Assembly (NCBI RefSeq): GCF_036181745.1
Contig: NZ_CP108080.1
Coordinates: 1,302,001-1,366,000 of the forward strand
DNA: 64,000 bases
Direction of reading: 5' to 3'
Source: Streptomyces sp. NBC_00259
GTDB taxonomy: Bacteria > Actinomycetota > Actinomycetes > Streptomycetales > Streptomycetaceae
The stretch's first letter is position 1. Every line of letters starts with the position of its first letter. The notes under the pieces are model-generated. The model saw only the letters and a program-made list of their open reading frames with translations, did not search any database and was not told the DNA's origin. Position numbers and translations under genes: made by a program. Positions 16,381 through 24,363 of this stretch are shown here, piece after piece.

Positions 16381-17595
16381 TCAGGGGGCGCGATCCAGAC
16401 GCTGGCCGGAGAGCAGGAAGACGACCGAGCGCTCGCGTTCCGACCAGTCGCCGGGGTTCATCTCCACGGACTGGAGCAGGGCGCACTCGACGGCGTAGCC
16501 GCCGTCCGCGAGGGCCGCGCCGATCGCCTCGGCGTCGTCCCGGGTGGAGGCGTGGGTGACGATGCGCTCGGGCCGGCGGTCGGCGCAGGCGGTGACGACC
16601 GGGACGCCTCCGCCACCGATCCGTACGACATCGGGTTCGGGAAGCCGTTCCAGCACGTGCGGCGCGCGTCCCTGGACGGTCTGCAGCTGGACTCCGTGGC
16701 GGCGGGCGGCGGCGTCGGTGCGGATGCAGGCGGCGGGGTCCTCGTCGACGGCGATCACCGCGGCGCCGAAGCGGGCCGCGTCGGCGGCGAGCTCCCCCGC
16801 GCCGCAGCCGATGTCCCAGACGAGGTCGCCGAGGCGCGGGCCGAGCCGGGCGAGCTGGGCGGCGCGCAGCTGAACCGATTCGCCCTCGGCCGGCTGGTAC
16901 CGCGGTCCCTCGGGCGGCATCGCCCAGCCGCGTGACTGAGGGGGGTAGCCGGGCTCGCGGCCCGCCACCCAGCCTCCGCCCTGGGCGGACGCGGTGCCGC
17001 CGATGACGATCACGACATTGGGGTCCCGCCAGCTGTGGTCGGCGACCTTGTCGGAGGTGAGAACGGTGACCTGCTCGCGCTCGGTGCCGAGCTCCTCGCA
17101 GATCACGAAGGTGCGGTGCACGCCGTCGAGGAGCAGCGCCAGCTCGGCGGGCCCGGCACCCGGGGAGGTGAGGACGGCGACCTTGGCATGGGCCCGGCAG
17201 ACGTTGACGGCGCGGCGCAGCGTACGGCTGTGGGCGACGACGATCTGGGCGTCGTCCCAGGGCATCCCGGCCCGGGCGAAGGCGGTGGCGACGGACGAGA
17301 CCGCGGGCACGACCTCGACCTCCAGGCCGTGCTGGGGTGCGCGCAGGGTGCGTACGACGCCGAAGAAGCCGGGGTCGCCGTCGGCGAGGACGACCGGGCT
17401 GCCGCGGTGTCCCGCGATCCTGCGGGCGGCGAGGTCGACGCTGCCGAGCCTGATGCGCTCGGCGTTCGCGGGCACCTCGGGGAGCGCCAGGTGGTGGGCG
17501 GCGCCGGCGACGAGGGTGGCGGCGGACAGCGCGGACCTGGCGGCTGCGGTCAGGGGCGAGCCGTCCCACCCGATCACCGTGACCCGGTCGGCCAT
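16381..17595 (-). CDS. cobL: Precorrin-6Y C5,15-methyltransferase (CbiE-CbiT fusion, CobL)
   Basis: A 404-residue fusion. Residues 1 to about 200 are a tetrapyrrole methylase of the CbiE type (VTVIGWDGSPLT, VVLADGDPGFFGVV). Residues about 225-404 are a CbiT-type methyltransferase with the SAM motif VWDIGCGAGELAADAARF. It methylates C5 and C15 of precorrin-6B and decarboxylates the acetate side chain in corrin ring synthesis. ATG 17595 has AGGAGA at a good distance. It lies upstream of BluB-CobT in the same direction, after a 337-bp gap, so the genes may form separate transcripts. Confidence 0.92.
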   Translation of the reverse strand: MADRVTVIGWDGSPLTAAARSALSAATLVAGAAHHLALPEVPANAERIRLGSVDLAARRIAGHRGSPVVLADGDPGFFGVVRTLRAPQHGLEVEVVPAVSSVATAFARAGMPWDDAQIVVAHSRTLRRAVNVCRAHAKVAVLTSPGAGPAELALLLDGVHRTFVICEELGTEREQVTVLTSDKVADHSWRDPNVVIVIGGTASAQGGGWVAGREPGYPPQSRGWAMPPEGPRYQPAEGESVQLRAAQLARLGPRLGDLVWDIGCGAGELAADAARFGAAVIAVDEDPAACIRTDAAARRHGVQLQTVQGRAPHVLERLPEPDVVRIGGGGVPVVTACADRRPERIVTHASTRDDAEAIGAALADGGYAVECALLQSVEMNPGDWSERERSVVFLLSGQRLDRAP

Positions 17596-17700
17596 CGTCG
17601 TCTGTCTCCTGGTGTCGTCGCAGGTCGAGGCCCTGCCCACAGGGATGCGCGGGCAGGCAGGGCTGAGGGTACCTGGTGTCGGTTCCAGGCGCTGGAGCGG

Positions 17701-18339
17701 TCAGTTCCAGTCGGTGTAGGCGCCGTAGCCGCCGGCGTCGGCCATCTGGTCGGCGACCCCTTCGAGGTCCTCGGGGAGGAGGCTCCAGATGATGAAGTCG
17801 GTGCGCAGGTCGGTCCAGCCACCGTCCTCGGTGCGGGTGCGGGCTATACAGGCGCCGCGCAGGACGCCCTCGCTGATGCAGCCGATCTTCTGGGCGACCT
17901 GCTGGGAGGCGGTGTTGTCGGCGGCGGTGCGCAGCTCCAGGCGCTCGAACCGCTGGTCGCGGAAGAGCCAGTGGGCGGTCGCCAGCGCGGCTTCGGAGGC
18001 GTAGCCCTCACCACGGGCCCAGGGGGCGATGATGTACGACATCTCGGCGGAGCGCACCCGCCAGTCGGTGCTGCCCAGCTGGATCACACCGACCAGGCGC
18101 TGGGTGAGGAACTCGGTGATGGCGAGGTCGATCCCGCGGCCCGCGGCGCGTTCGGTGGGTGCGTACTCGCTGATCCAGTGGTGGGCGGCCGCCTCGGTGA
18201 AGGGCTGGGGCACCGCCGTCCAGGCGCCGACGAGTTCGTCGTTCATCATGTCGGCGAGGGCCGGGGCGTCGGCGGGTTCGAGCGCGCGCAGCACCAACCT
18301 CTCCGTGCTGATGGAGATGTCCGGGAAGGTGGTAGTCAT
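17701..18339 (-). CDS. GNAT acetyltransferase, ribosomal-protein-type (RimJ/RimL-like)
   Basis: The 212-residue protein has the RimJ/RimL layout: an N-terminal ISTERLVLRALEPADAPALADMM, acetyl-CoA binding around YIIAPWARGEGYASEAALA, and the motif NTASQQVAQKIGCISEGVLRG. Such enzymes acetylate N-termini of ribosomal proteins or small substrates. The target here is unknown. ATG 18339 has GGAG close upstream. The product ends with a Tyr-rich acidic tail (AGGYGAYTDWN). It lies alone, separated from metQ by a perfect terminator. Confidence 0.85.
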   Translation of the reverse strand: MTTTFPDISISTERLVLRALEPADAPALADMMNDELVGAWTAVPQPFTEAAAHHWISEYAPTERAAGRGIDLAITEFLTQRLVGVIQLGSTDWRVRSAEMSYIIAPWARGEGYASEAALATAHWLFRDQRFERLELRTAADNTASQQVAQKIGCISEGVLRGACIARTRTEDGGWTDLRTDFIIWSLLPEDLEGVADQMADAGGYGAYTDWN

Positions 18340-18440
18340 GCGCAGCTCCAGCCGAAGACCGTTGTAAAGGCCGTAAAGGCACAGCATGCAGCATCGGGTG
18401 GAGGATGTGCATGGCCGGGTCGGTACCGCTCACGATACGC

Positions 18441-18480
18441 CGAGGGCCCCGCACACCACCGGGGGTGTGCGGGGCCCTCG
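18441..18480 (-). terminator. Terminator of metNIQ
   Basis: A perfect 17-bp stem: CGAGGGCCCCGCACACC (18441-18457) and its complement (18464-18480) with a 6-nt loop, 24 bp downstream of the metQ stop. Confidence 0.85.
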
Positions 18481-18504
18481 TTCACAAGGACCTTACGGTT
18501 GCGG

Positions 18505-19377
18505 TCACTTGGCCGGGGCGCCGAACGCCGGGACGACCGAACCGGCGTAGGTGTCCTCGATGTACTTCTTCACCTCGGGGGAGTTGAGCAGCGTCACGAG
18601 CTTCTCGACGCGCGGGTCCTTCTCGTTGCCCGCCTTGACGGCCAGGAAGTTGGCATAGGGGTTGCCCTCCGCCTTCTCCAGCGCAATGGCGTCCTCGGCG
18701 GGCTTGAGGTCGGCCTCGATCGCGTAGTTGCCGTTGATGACCGCGGCGTCGACGTCGTTCAGGGCGCGGGGCACGGTGGCGGCCTCCAGCTCCTTGAACT
18801 CCAGGCCCTTCTTGTCGGTGATGTCGGACAGCTTGGCGTTGGTGCCGACACCGGGCTTGACCGTGATGAGGCCGTTGGCGGCGAGCAGCTGGAGCGAGCG
18901 GCCCTCGTTGGTGGTGTCGTTGGGGACGGCGATGGTCTGGCCGGGCTTGATGTCCTTGAGGGACTTGACCTTCTTCGAGTACAGGCCGAGCGGCTCGAGG
19001 TGGACGTTGACGACGGGCACGATGGTCGTCTTGTTCTTCTTGTTGAAGTCGTCCAGGTACGGCTTGTGCTGGAAGAAGTTGGCGTCGACCTGGCCCTGCT
19101 GGGTGGCGGTGTTGGGCAGGACGTAGTCCGTGAACTCCTTCACCTCCAGCTTGAGGCCGGCCTTGTCGGCGAGGTTCGTCCTGACGAAGTTGAGGATGTC
19201 GGCGTGCGGCGTCGGGGACGCGGCGACGACCAGCGGCGCGGACTCGGCGGCCTTGTCACCGGAACCGGCCTTGGCGCCCGGGTCGGAGGCGGTGCCGCAG
19301 GCGCTGAGGCCGAGGGCGAGGGCGGAGGTGGCGGCGAGGGCCGCGGTGAGCTTGATGGTCTTGCGGGAGTTACGCAC
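18505..19377 (-). CDS. metQ: Methionine ABC transporter substrate-binding lipoprotein
   Basis: A 290-residue NlpA/MetQ lipoprotein. The signal peptide ends in the lipobox LGLSAC with the lipidated cysteine at residue 27. The mature part contains VVAASPTPHADILNFV and FFQHKPYLDDFN, typical of methionine-binding proteins. It captures D- or L-methionine outside the membrane for MetI/MetN. GTG 19377 is the start, with GAGG 8 nt upstream. Last gene of metN-metI-metQ, followed by a perfect terminator. Confidence 0.95.
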   Translation of the reverse strand: MRNSRKTIKLTAALAATSALALGLSACGTASDPGAKAGSGDKAAESAPLVVAASPTPHADILNFVRTNLADKAGLKLEVKEFTDYVLPNTATQQGQVDANFFQHKPYLDDFNKKNKTTIVPVVNVHLEPLGLYSKKVKSLKDIKPGQTIAVPNDTTNEGRSLQLLAANGLITVKPGVGTNAKLSDITDKKGLEFKELEAATVPRALNDVDAAVINGNYAIEADLKPAEDAIALEKAEGNPYANFLAVKAGNEKDPRVEKLVTLLNSPEVKKYIEDTYAGSVVPAFGAPAK

Positions 19378-19448
19378 GAAAAGTGCCTCTTTCTGGTGTT
19401 GCGGTGGTGGCGCCCGGACAAGGAGTGCGGGCCAGGGTGGAGCAGGGG

Positions 19449-20117
19449 TCAGGCGGTACGGCCGCGGCGCGAGAGCAGCCGTACGATCCCGTCGCCGAGC
19501 AGCTGTACGGCGGTGACGATGCCGATCAGGATGACGACGGTGATGAGCATGAACTGGGTCTCGAACCGCTGGAAGCCGTAGGTGACGGCCTTGGACCCGA
19601 GGCCCTCGCCGCCGACCGCGCCCGCCATCGCCGAGTAGCCGACGAGGACGATCACGGTGGTGGTGACGGCGGCGACGATCGACGGCAGGGCCTGCGGGAG
19701 CAGGACCTTGCGGATGATCGTCGGGATGGAACCGCCCATGGACTGGACGGCCTCGACCAGCCCGTGGTCGACCTCGCGGATCGCCGTCTCGACGAGTCGC
19801 GCGAAGAACGGGACGGCACCGACGGCGAGCGGCACGATCATGGCCGTGGGACCGATGAAGGTGCCGACGACGACGGTGGTGAAGGGGATCAGCGCGATCA
19901 GCAGGATGATGAACGGCAGCGAGCGGCCGATGTTCACGATCACGCCGACGAACTTGTTCACCGGGGTGTTCTGCAGCAGTCCGCCCTTGTCGGTGAGGAC
20001 GAGCAGAATGCCGAGCGGGAGTCCGCCGACGACGGTGGCCACCGTGGACCACAACACCATGTAGAGGGTGTCGAGGGTGCCCTGGGTGAGCAGCGGCTGC
20101 ATCTCCGACCACGTCAC
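19449..20117 (-). CDS. metI: Methionine ABC transporter permease
   Basis: A 222-residue integral membrane permease with about five to six spans. The cytoplasmic EAA loop that contacts the ATPase reads VEAVQSMGGSIPTIIRKVLL. It forms the membrane channel of the MetNIQ importer. GTG 20117 overlaps the metN stop in a GTGA junction (20114-20117), showing translational coupling to metN. A 71-bp gap separates it from metQ. Confidence 0.95.
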   Translation of the reverse strand: MTWSEMQPLLTQGTLDTLYMVLWSTVATVVGGLPLGILLVLTDKGGLLQNTPVNKFVGVIVNIGRSLPFIILLIALIPFTTVVVGTFIGPTAMIVPLAVGAVPFFARLVETAIREVDHGLVEAVQSMGGSIPTIIRKVLLPQALPSIVAAVTTTVIVLVGYSAMAGAVGGEGLGSKAVTYGFQRFETQFMLITVVILIGIVTAVQLLGDGIVRLLSRRGRTA

Positions 20118-21190
20118 TTGACGGTCTCCTTCACCAGTACGGCGTCCTGCGCCTCGGTGCTCTGCACGGGCACGGCGGCCGGCGCGTCGGCTTCGACGAT
20201 CTCGACCTGGAGGCCCTGCTCGCGCAGGAAGCCGACGGGTACGACGTTGTCCTCGTACCGGCCGGGCAGTTCGATGCGCATCCGGCCGATCTGCTTGCCG
20301 CCGACGGTGTCCATCGCGGCGCCGAGGATCGAGATGTCGACGTTGTACGTCCGCGACAGCTGCGAGATCACCGGCTGGGTGGCGGACTCGCCGTGGAAGG
20401 TGACGTCGACGACGGTACGGTCCGGGCCCGTGGCGTCCCCGGTCACCGGGAACAGCTCGTGGGCGAGCTCGGAGCCGGGCGTCGCGAGCAGCTCGCTGAC
20501 CGTGCCGGACTCGCTGATCCGGCCCTGCCGCATCAGCGCGGCGGAGTCGCACACGGTCTTGACGACGTCCATCTCGTGCGTGATGAGCAGGACGGTCAGT
20601 CCGAGCTGCTGGTTGAGGTCGCGCAGCAGCTGGAGGATCGAGCGGGTGGTCTCGGGGTCGAGCGCGCTGGTGGCCTCGTCCGAGAGCAGCACCTTCGGGT
20701 TCCCGGCGAGCGCGCGGGCGATGCCGACGCGCTGCTTCTGGCCTCCGGAGAGCTGTCCGGGGTAGGCCTTGGCCTTGTCGGCGAGGCCGACGAGGTCGAG
20801 GAGTTCGAGCGCCCGGCGGGAGCGCTCGGCCCCGGTGACGCCGAGGATCTCCAGCGGCAGCTCGATGTTGTCCTTGACGCTGCGCGAGGACAGCAGGTTG
20901 AAGTGCTGGAAGACCATGCCGATGCGGCTGCGCGCCTGGCGCAGTTCCTTTCCGGCGCGGCTGCCGCGGCCGGCGAGGGCGGTGAGGTCCACGCCGTCGA
21001 CGGTCACGGTGCCGGAGGTGGGGCGCTCCAGCAGATTGACGCAGCGGATGAGCGAGGACTTGCCGGCGCCGCTGCGGCCGATGACGCCGAAGACCTCGCC
21101 CTCGCGGACGTGCAGGTCGACGCCGTCCAGAGCGGTGACGTCGCGGCCTCGCGACTGATAGACCTTCGTGAGGCCCGTGGTGGTGATCAC
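20114..21190 (-). CDS. metN: Methionine ABC transporter ATP-binding protein
   Basis: The 358-residue ATPase has Walker A (GRSGAGKSS), Q-loop, signature (LSGGQKQRV), and Walker B (VLLSDEATSALD). The C-terminal NIL/ACT-like domain (about 270-345, DVTFHGESATQPVISQLSRT) is the part that in MetN binds methionine and inhibits transport when the cell is replete. GTG 21190 is the start (ITTTGLTKVYQSRG); the ORF extension upstream is leader sequence. It is first of metN-metI-metQ, and a Cys/Met-rich leader peptide lies 204 bp upstream. Confidence 0.95.
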   Translation of the reverse strand: MITTTGLTKVYQSRGRDVTALDGVDLHVREGEVFGVIGRSGAGKSSLIRCVNLLERPTSGTVTVDGVDLTALAGRGSRAGKELRQARSRIGMVFQHFNLLSSRSVKDNIELPLEILGVTGAERSRRALELLDLVGLADKAKAYPGQLSGGQKQRVGIARALAGNPKVLLSDEATSALDPETTRSILQLLRDLNQQLGLTVLLITHEMDVVKTVCDSAALMRQGRISESGTVSELLATPGSELAHELFPVTGDATGPDRTVVDVTFHGESATQPVISQLSRTYNVDISILGAAMDTVGGKQIGRMRIELPGRYEDNVVPVGFLREQGLQVEIVEADAPAAVPVQSTEAQDAVLVKETVK

Positions 21191-21318
21191 AGGGGTGTTT
21201 CCGTCACTGTCGAGTGCACGGCGCGGGGTTCCGTCGCCGGCACGGGCGTGTCGTCGTCTTGGGGGACAGTCGGCGCAGCACGGATGACTGGGTGGCAGCG
21301 CGTGCGCGGGGCAGCCCG

Positions 21319-21340
21319 GTCCGTCGGACATCCGGCGGAC
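21319..21340 (-). other. Hairpin in the metNIQ leader
   Basis: On the minus-strand RNA, GTCCGCCGG and CCGACGGAC pair with one mismatch around an ATGT loop. A second smaller stem (CTCGC/GCGAG, 21360-21377) lies nearer the leader peptide. These are the best visible candidates for an attenuator between the leader peptide and metN. No U-run follows. Confidence 0.4.
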
Positions 21341-21393
21341 GCGGCCTGGCTGTCGGGGTCTCGCTTCGGGGCGCGAGGCTCAGGCAGGGGCCC

Positions 21394-21480
21394 TCAGAAG
21401 GCGCACATTCGACACATACAACGAGCACCGGGCGTCGTGATCGCCTCGGTCGCAAGGGTGCGGCTGCTCGTCGTGGTCAT
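21394..21480 (-). CDS. Cys/Met-rich leader peptide upstream of metNIQ
   Basis: A 28-residue ORF, ATG 21480 to TGA 21394. It starts MTTTSSRTLATEA and ends RCMCRMCAF: three cysteines and two internal methionines in the last eight residues, directly before the stop. It lies 204 bp upstream of metN on the same strand. There is no ribosome-binding site, but TTTACT (21493-21488) stands 7 nt before the ATG, which would start a leaderless mRNA at the A of the ATG. The design resembles leader peptides that sense a charged tRNA by ribosome stalling. Control of metNIQ by cysteine or methionine supply is inference. Confidence 0.65.
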   Translation of the reverse strand: MTTTSSRTLATEAITTPGARCMCRMCAF

Positions 21481-21487
21481 GCGGGCA

Positions 21488-21493
21488 AGTAAA
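21488..21493 (-). promoter_or_regulatory. -10 box for leaderless metNIQ transcript
   Basis: TTTACT on the minus strand, 7 nt upstream of the leader-peptide ATG. No good -35 hexamer is seen. It supports transcription starting at the leader ATG. Confidence 0.4.
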
Positions 21494-21561
21494 GCAGAGA
21501 GGCCTGCGGACGGATCACGGGTGTCCGGATAGCGGACTCCGGTGATCCACGGTCCGGACGG

Positions 21562-22224
21562 TCAGGCGGTCGCGGTGATCTCCACGCCGTGGGCCGTGGC
21601 CTGCGCGGACACGGCGGAGAGGTCGGTGACGACGATGTCCGCGACCAGCTCGGAGGCGGCGTGCGTTGTGGCCAAGGCCACGGTCGTCATCCCCGCGGCG
21701 CGGCCCGCCGTCAGACCGGCGGGCGCGTCCTCGAAGACGACGCAGCGGGCCGGATCGACCCCGAGGGTGCGCGCGGCCAGCAGGAACGGCTCCGGGTCGG
21801 GCTTGCCGCGTGTGACGTCGTCGGCGGCTATCAGCGTCTTGGGCCGGATACCGGCCTCCGTCAGCCGCGCCTCGCCGAGCCGCCGGGTCGCGGAGGTGAC
21901 GACGGCCCACCGCTCGGCGGGCAGCGACCCGAGCAGCGCGGCGGTGCCGGGAAGCAGGACGACGCCTCCGGCGACGTCCTCGACCTCCAGCTGCTCGATA
22001 CGGGCCACGGCCTCGGGTACGACGTCGGCGGGCAGCAGATCGGCGGCGATCTCGGCGGCGGGCCGGCCGTGCAGCTCGACCCGCGCGAAGTCCTCGGCCG
22101 TGATCCCGTACTCATGGGCCCAGCGGGTCCAGCATCGGCGTACCGACGCGAGGGACGACACGAGGGTTCCGTCGTTGTCGAAGAGCAGGGCGTCGGCGTG
22201 GATCGTGAAGGTTCCGGATCGCAT
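21562..22224 (-). CDS. HAD-superfamily hydrolase (beta-phosphoglucomutase-like)
   Basis: A 220-residue HAD subfamily IA enzyme. Motif I is LLFDNDGTLV with the nucleophile and acid aspartates, motif II is VVTSATRR, and motif III/IV is RGKPDPEPFLLAA ... CVVFEDAPAGLTAG. It resembles sugar-phosphate phosphatases such as sorbitol- or 2-deoxyglucose-6-phosphatase. The exact substrate is unknown. ATG 22224 is preceded by AGGGTCGG. It lies upstream of the metNIQ leader in the same direction, but with its own terminator not evident. Confidence 0.85.
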   Translation of the reverse strand: MRSGTFTIHADALLFDNDGTLVSSLASVRRCWTRWAHEYGITAEDFARVELHGRPAAEIAADLLPADVVPEAVARIEQLEVEDVAGGVVLLPGTAALLGSLPAERWAVVTSATRRLGEARLTEAGIRPKTLIAADDVTRGKPDPEPFLLAARTLGVDPARCVVFEDAPAGLTAGRAAGMTTVALATTHAASELVADIVVTDLSAVSAQATAHGVEITATA

Positions 22225-22295
22225 GGTCACCGACCCTAAGCGGTGCCCCGGGGGCGAGCGCATGGGGCCTTTTGGCCCGTAATACGCTCTGCTCC

Positions 22296-22655
22296 ATGCT
22301 TGACGCCCTGACGGTCGCGCTGTCCGCGGCCGCGCTCGCCCTCGCCGCCTGGTGCGGCTTCGCCGCGTACCGGGACCAGCCGACCAAGGACTGGCACTTC
22401 ATCGGCATGGCGGTGGTGACGGTACTGGCGCTGGCGCAGCTGGCCACCGGGATCGTCCAGCTGGCCAGGGGCGAGAAGCCCGACGAAGGCTCGGTGATCT
22501 TCGTCTCGTATCTGATCGGCGCGTTCGCCGCGGTGCCCGCGGCGGGCTTCCTGTCGCTGGCCGAGCGGACCCGCTGGGGTTCGGCGACGGTCGCGGCGGG
22601 CGCTGTGGTGCTCGCGGTGCTGGAGGTCCGGCTCTACGACATCTGGGGAGGCTGA
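22296..22655 (+). CDS. Integral membrane protein, first of a pair
   Basis: A 119-residue protein with four predicted spans (for example VALSAAALALAAWCGF, FIGMAVVTVLALAQLATGI, LIGAFAAVPAAGFLSLA, VAAGAVVLAVLEV). TACGCT (22283-22288) stands 7 nt before ATG 22296, indicating a leaderless mRNA. It is one base from the next membrane gene, so they are co-translated. No known domain is recognised; the pair may act as a complex. Function unknown. Confidence 0.75.
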   Translation: MLDALTVALSAAALALAAWCGFAAYRDQPTKDWHFIGMAVVTVLALAQLATGIVQLARGEKPDEGSVIFVSYLIGAFAAVPAAGFLSLAERTRWGSATVAAGAVVLAVLEVRLYDIWGG

Positions 22656-22656
22656 G

Positions 22657-23079
22657 GTGACCGGGACCACCGCCGAAGAGGCGCGGACCACACGGACCAG
22701 GCTGGTCAAGGGGCCGGGGCTGCTGCTGGTGTGGCTGTACGGCGTGATGTCGGTGGGCGCCGTGTCGCGCTCGGTGTACCAGATCGCCACCGAGTACGAC
22801 CGTGCGCCGCTCGCCTATTCGCTGTCCGCCACGGCCGCGGTGGTGTACGCGTTCATCACGTACACCCTCTTCCGCGGCGGGGAGACGGCCCGCAGGGCGG
22901 CGCTGGTGTGCTGCGCCGCCGAGCTGGTGGGCGTGCTGACCGTGGGCACCTGGACGCTGGCGGACCCGACCGCCTTCCCCGACGCCACGGTGTGGTCCGA
23001 CTACGGCATGGGCTACCTCTTCATCCCGGTGCTGCTGCCCGTGACCGGCATGCTGTGGCTGCGCAAGTCCCGGCGCTGA
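22657..23079 (+). CDS. Integral membrane protein, second of a pair
   Basis: A 140-residue protein with about four spans (LLLVWLYGVMSVGAVSRSVYQ, LSATAAVVYAFITYTLF, ALVCCAAELVGVLTVGTW, LFIPVLLPVTGMLWL). GTG 22657 starts one base after the upstream stop and is served by GGGGAGG inside the end of that gene. The sequence resembles a conserved streptomycete membrane family of unknown function. Co-conservation with the upstream gene would be the best clue to its role. Confidence 0.78.
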   Translation: MTGTTAEEARTTRTRLVKGPGLLLVWLYGVMSVGAVSRSVYQIATEYDRAPLAYSLSATAAVVYAFITYTLFRGGETARRAALVCCAAELVGVLTVGTWTLADPTAFPDATVWSDYGMGYLFIPVLLPVTGMLWLRKSRR

Positions 23080-23114
23080 GGCTGCGCGGGTCCAGGCGCT
23101 GACCGTGCGGCCGG

Positions 23115-23645
23115 CTACGCGCTGGTGACGTAGGTCCCCGCGCTCCGGGCGGCGGGCACGCCGGCCGCGTCCGCGTCCTTCTCCATCGTGATGACGGTCA
23201 GCTTCGGGCCCAGCTCGCGGCTGGCCACGGGCGCGTAGCCGTGGCTGCGGTAGAGCCGCAGATTGCGCTCGCTGCGATGACCGGTGAGGAGCTGGAAGCG
23301 CCGGGCGGCGGGCTCGCCCGCGAAGTGCGCCTCGATGGCGTCGAGCAGCCGTCCGCCGAGACCGTGGCGCCGCATCCGGGGGTGGACGATGAGCTTGGCG
23401 ATGGTGGCCGTGCCGTCGGCGTCGACCTCGCCGCGTACGGACGCGATCACCTCGTCGCCGAGCCGGGCCACCAGGGCGTGGCCGCGGCCGAGTTCGGCCC
23501 TCAGGTCGTCCAGGGTCTGGGTGAGTGGTTCCATGCTGTAGTCGCCGTAGAGCTCCGCCTCGCTCTGGTAGCACAGGAACTGCAGTTTGAGGATCTGCTC
23601 GGCGTCCTGCGCCGCTGCCGCTGAGATGGTCACGCTCATGCCCAT
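23115..23645 (-). CDS. GNAT N-acetyltransferase
   Basis: A 176-residue single-domain acetyltransferase. The acetyl-CoA motif is LIVHPRMRRHGLGGRLLDAI, and the C-terminal motif reads RSERNLRLYRSHGYAPVA. Substrate unknown. I prefer ATG 23645 over the ATG six bases later because GGGAGG lies nine bases upstream of the first. It is convergent with the membrane-protein pair and codirectional with the sigma factor upstream. Confidence 0.85.
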   Translation of the reverse strand: MGMSVTISAAAAQDAEQILKLQFLCYQSEAELYGDYSMEPLTQTLDDLRAELGRGHALVARLGDEVIASVRGEVDADGTATIAKLIVHPRMRRHGLGGRLLDAIEAHFAGEPAARRFQLLTGHRSERNLRLYRSHGYAPVASRELGPKLTVITMEKDADAAGVPAARSAGTYVTSA

Positions 23646-23681
23646 GTGTGCATGCCTCCCGCTCACCTGCCACCCGGTTGT

Positions 23682-24212
23682 CTACCGCTCCTTTCCCCGG
23701 AGTTCAGGAGCTGCAACCTCTGTCGCGAGCATTCTGCGCAAACATCCCAGGCAACGGGAACGCATCGGCCCCAGACTGCCTTGTGAGATTCCCAACTCTC
23801 CTGCGATTTCGCGGTAGGTGGGGTCGCCTGGCGACAACATCGCAGTCAACAGCCGGGGGCAGCGCCCCGGAGTCCTGGCCACCGCGGCCCGCAGCACCCG
23901 TCGCCGTTCGGCGACGAGCGCGGCCCGCTCCGGGCAGGCCGTGGGTCCGGTGGCGGGCTCGTCGCCGAACGGGCGCTCGATCATGGCCCGGCGCCGGGCG
24001 CGGCGCGCCTCGTCGCGTACGGCTCCCGTGACCCAGCTCGCGGCGTCGGCGGGCGGGCCTTCGGCGTCGAGCCGTTCCAGGAGCCGTACCCAGACGGACT
24101 GTTCGAGGTCCCCGGAGTCCAGGGCCTCGCCGAGTGCCTCGGCGCTCGCTTCCGCCGCGACGAGCGGGCGGAGTGTCCGTACGAGCGCGGGGATCTCTTC
24201 ACGGGGCGTCAT
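23682..24212 (-). CDS. Sigma-70-family (ECF-like) sigma factor, divergent
   Basis: The 176-residue protein has weak region 2 features in its first 80 residues (ALDSGDLEQSVWVRLLERL, ASWVTGAVRDEARRARRR) and a good region 4 helix-turn-helix near the C-terminus (LTAMLSPGDPTYREIAGELGISQGSLGPMRSRCLGCLRRML). The region 4 helix reads GISQGSLGPMRSRCLGCL, as in ECF factors that bind the -35 element. No anti-sigma gene lies beside it. Target promoters are unknown. The start at ATG 24212 lacks a strong ribosome-binding site. The downstream GNAT gene follows after 36 bp and may share the transcript. Confidence 0.78.
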   Translation of the reverse strand: MTPREEIPALVRTLRPLVAAEASAEALGEALDSGDLEQSVWVRLLERLDAEGPPADAASWVTGAVRDEARRARRRAMIERPFGDEPATGPTACPERAALVAERRRVLRAAVARTPGRCPRLLTAMLSPGDPTYREIAGELGISQGSLGPMRSRCLGCLRRMLATEVAAPELRGKER

Positions 24213-24304
24213 GTCCGGCGGGACGCCCGTGTCGTGAGCCGCGGTTTCGGACGTGGCCCGCTGTCACCCGACCGCATGACGGGCGCCGGGGCCGCTGACG
24301 ACGG

Positions 24305-24356
24305 ACGACGGCGGGGCGGGGGTGAGGGTGGAGCCTGTGGGCCGCCCCGCCGTCGT
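24305..24356 (-). terminator. Terminator of glpQ1
   Basis: A perfect 15-bp stem, ACGACGGCGGGGCGG (24305-24319) with its complement (24342-24356), enclosing 22 nt, eight bases after the glpQ1 stop. Confidence 0.7.
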
Positions 24357-24363
24357 TCCAGGA

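Noticed and set aside
12426..16559. 1377-codon open frame on the plus strand opposite BluB-CobT
   Set aside because: It is the antisense shadow of the low-complexity BluB-CobT gene; composition is Arg/Gly/Leu-rich with no motifs, as expected for a GC-rich antiparallel frame.
17035..19581. 848-codon plus-strand frame over cobL, a GNAT gene and metQ
   Set aside because: Antisense shadow; the opposite strand shows complete conserved proteins.
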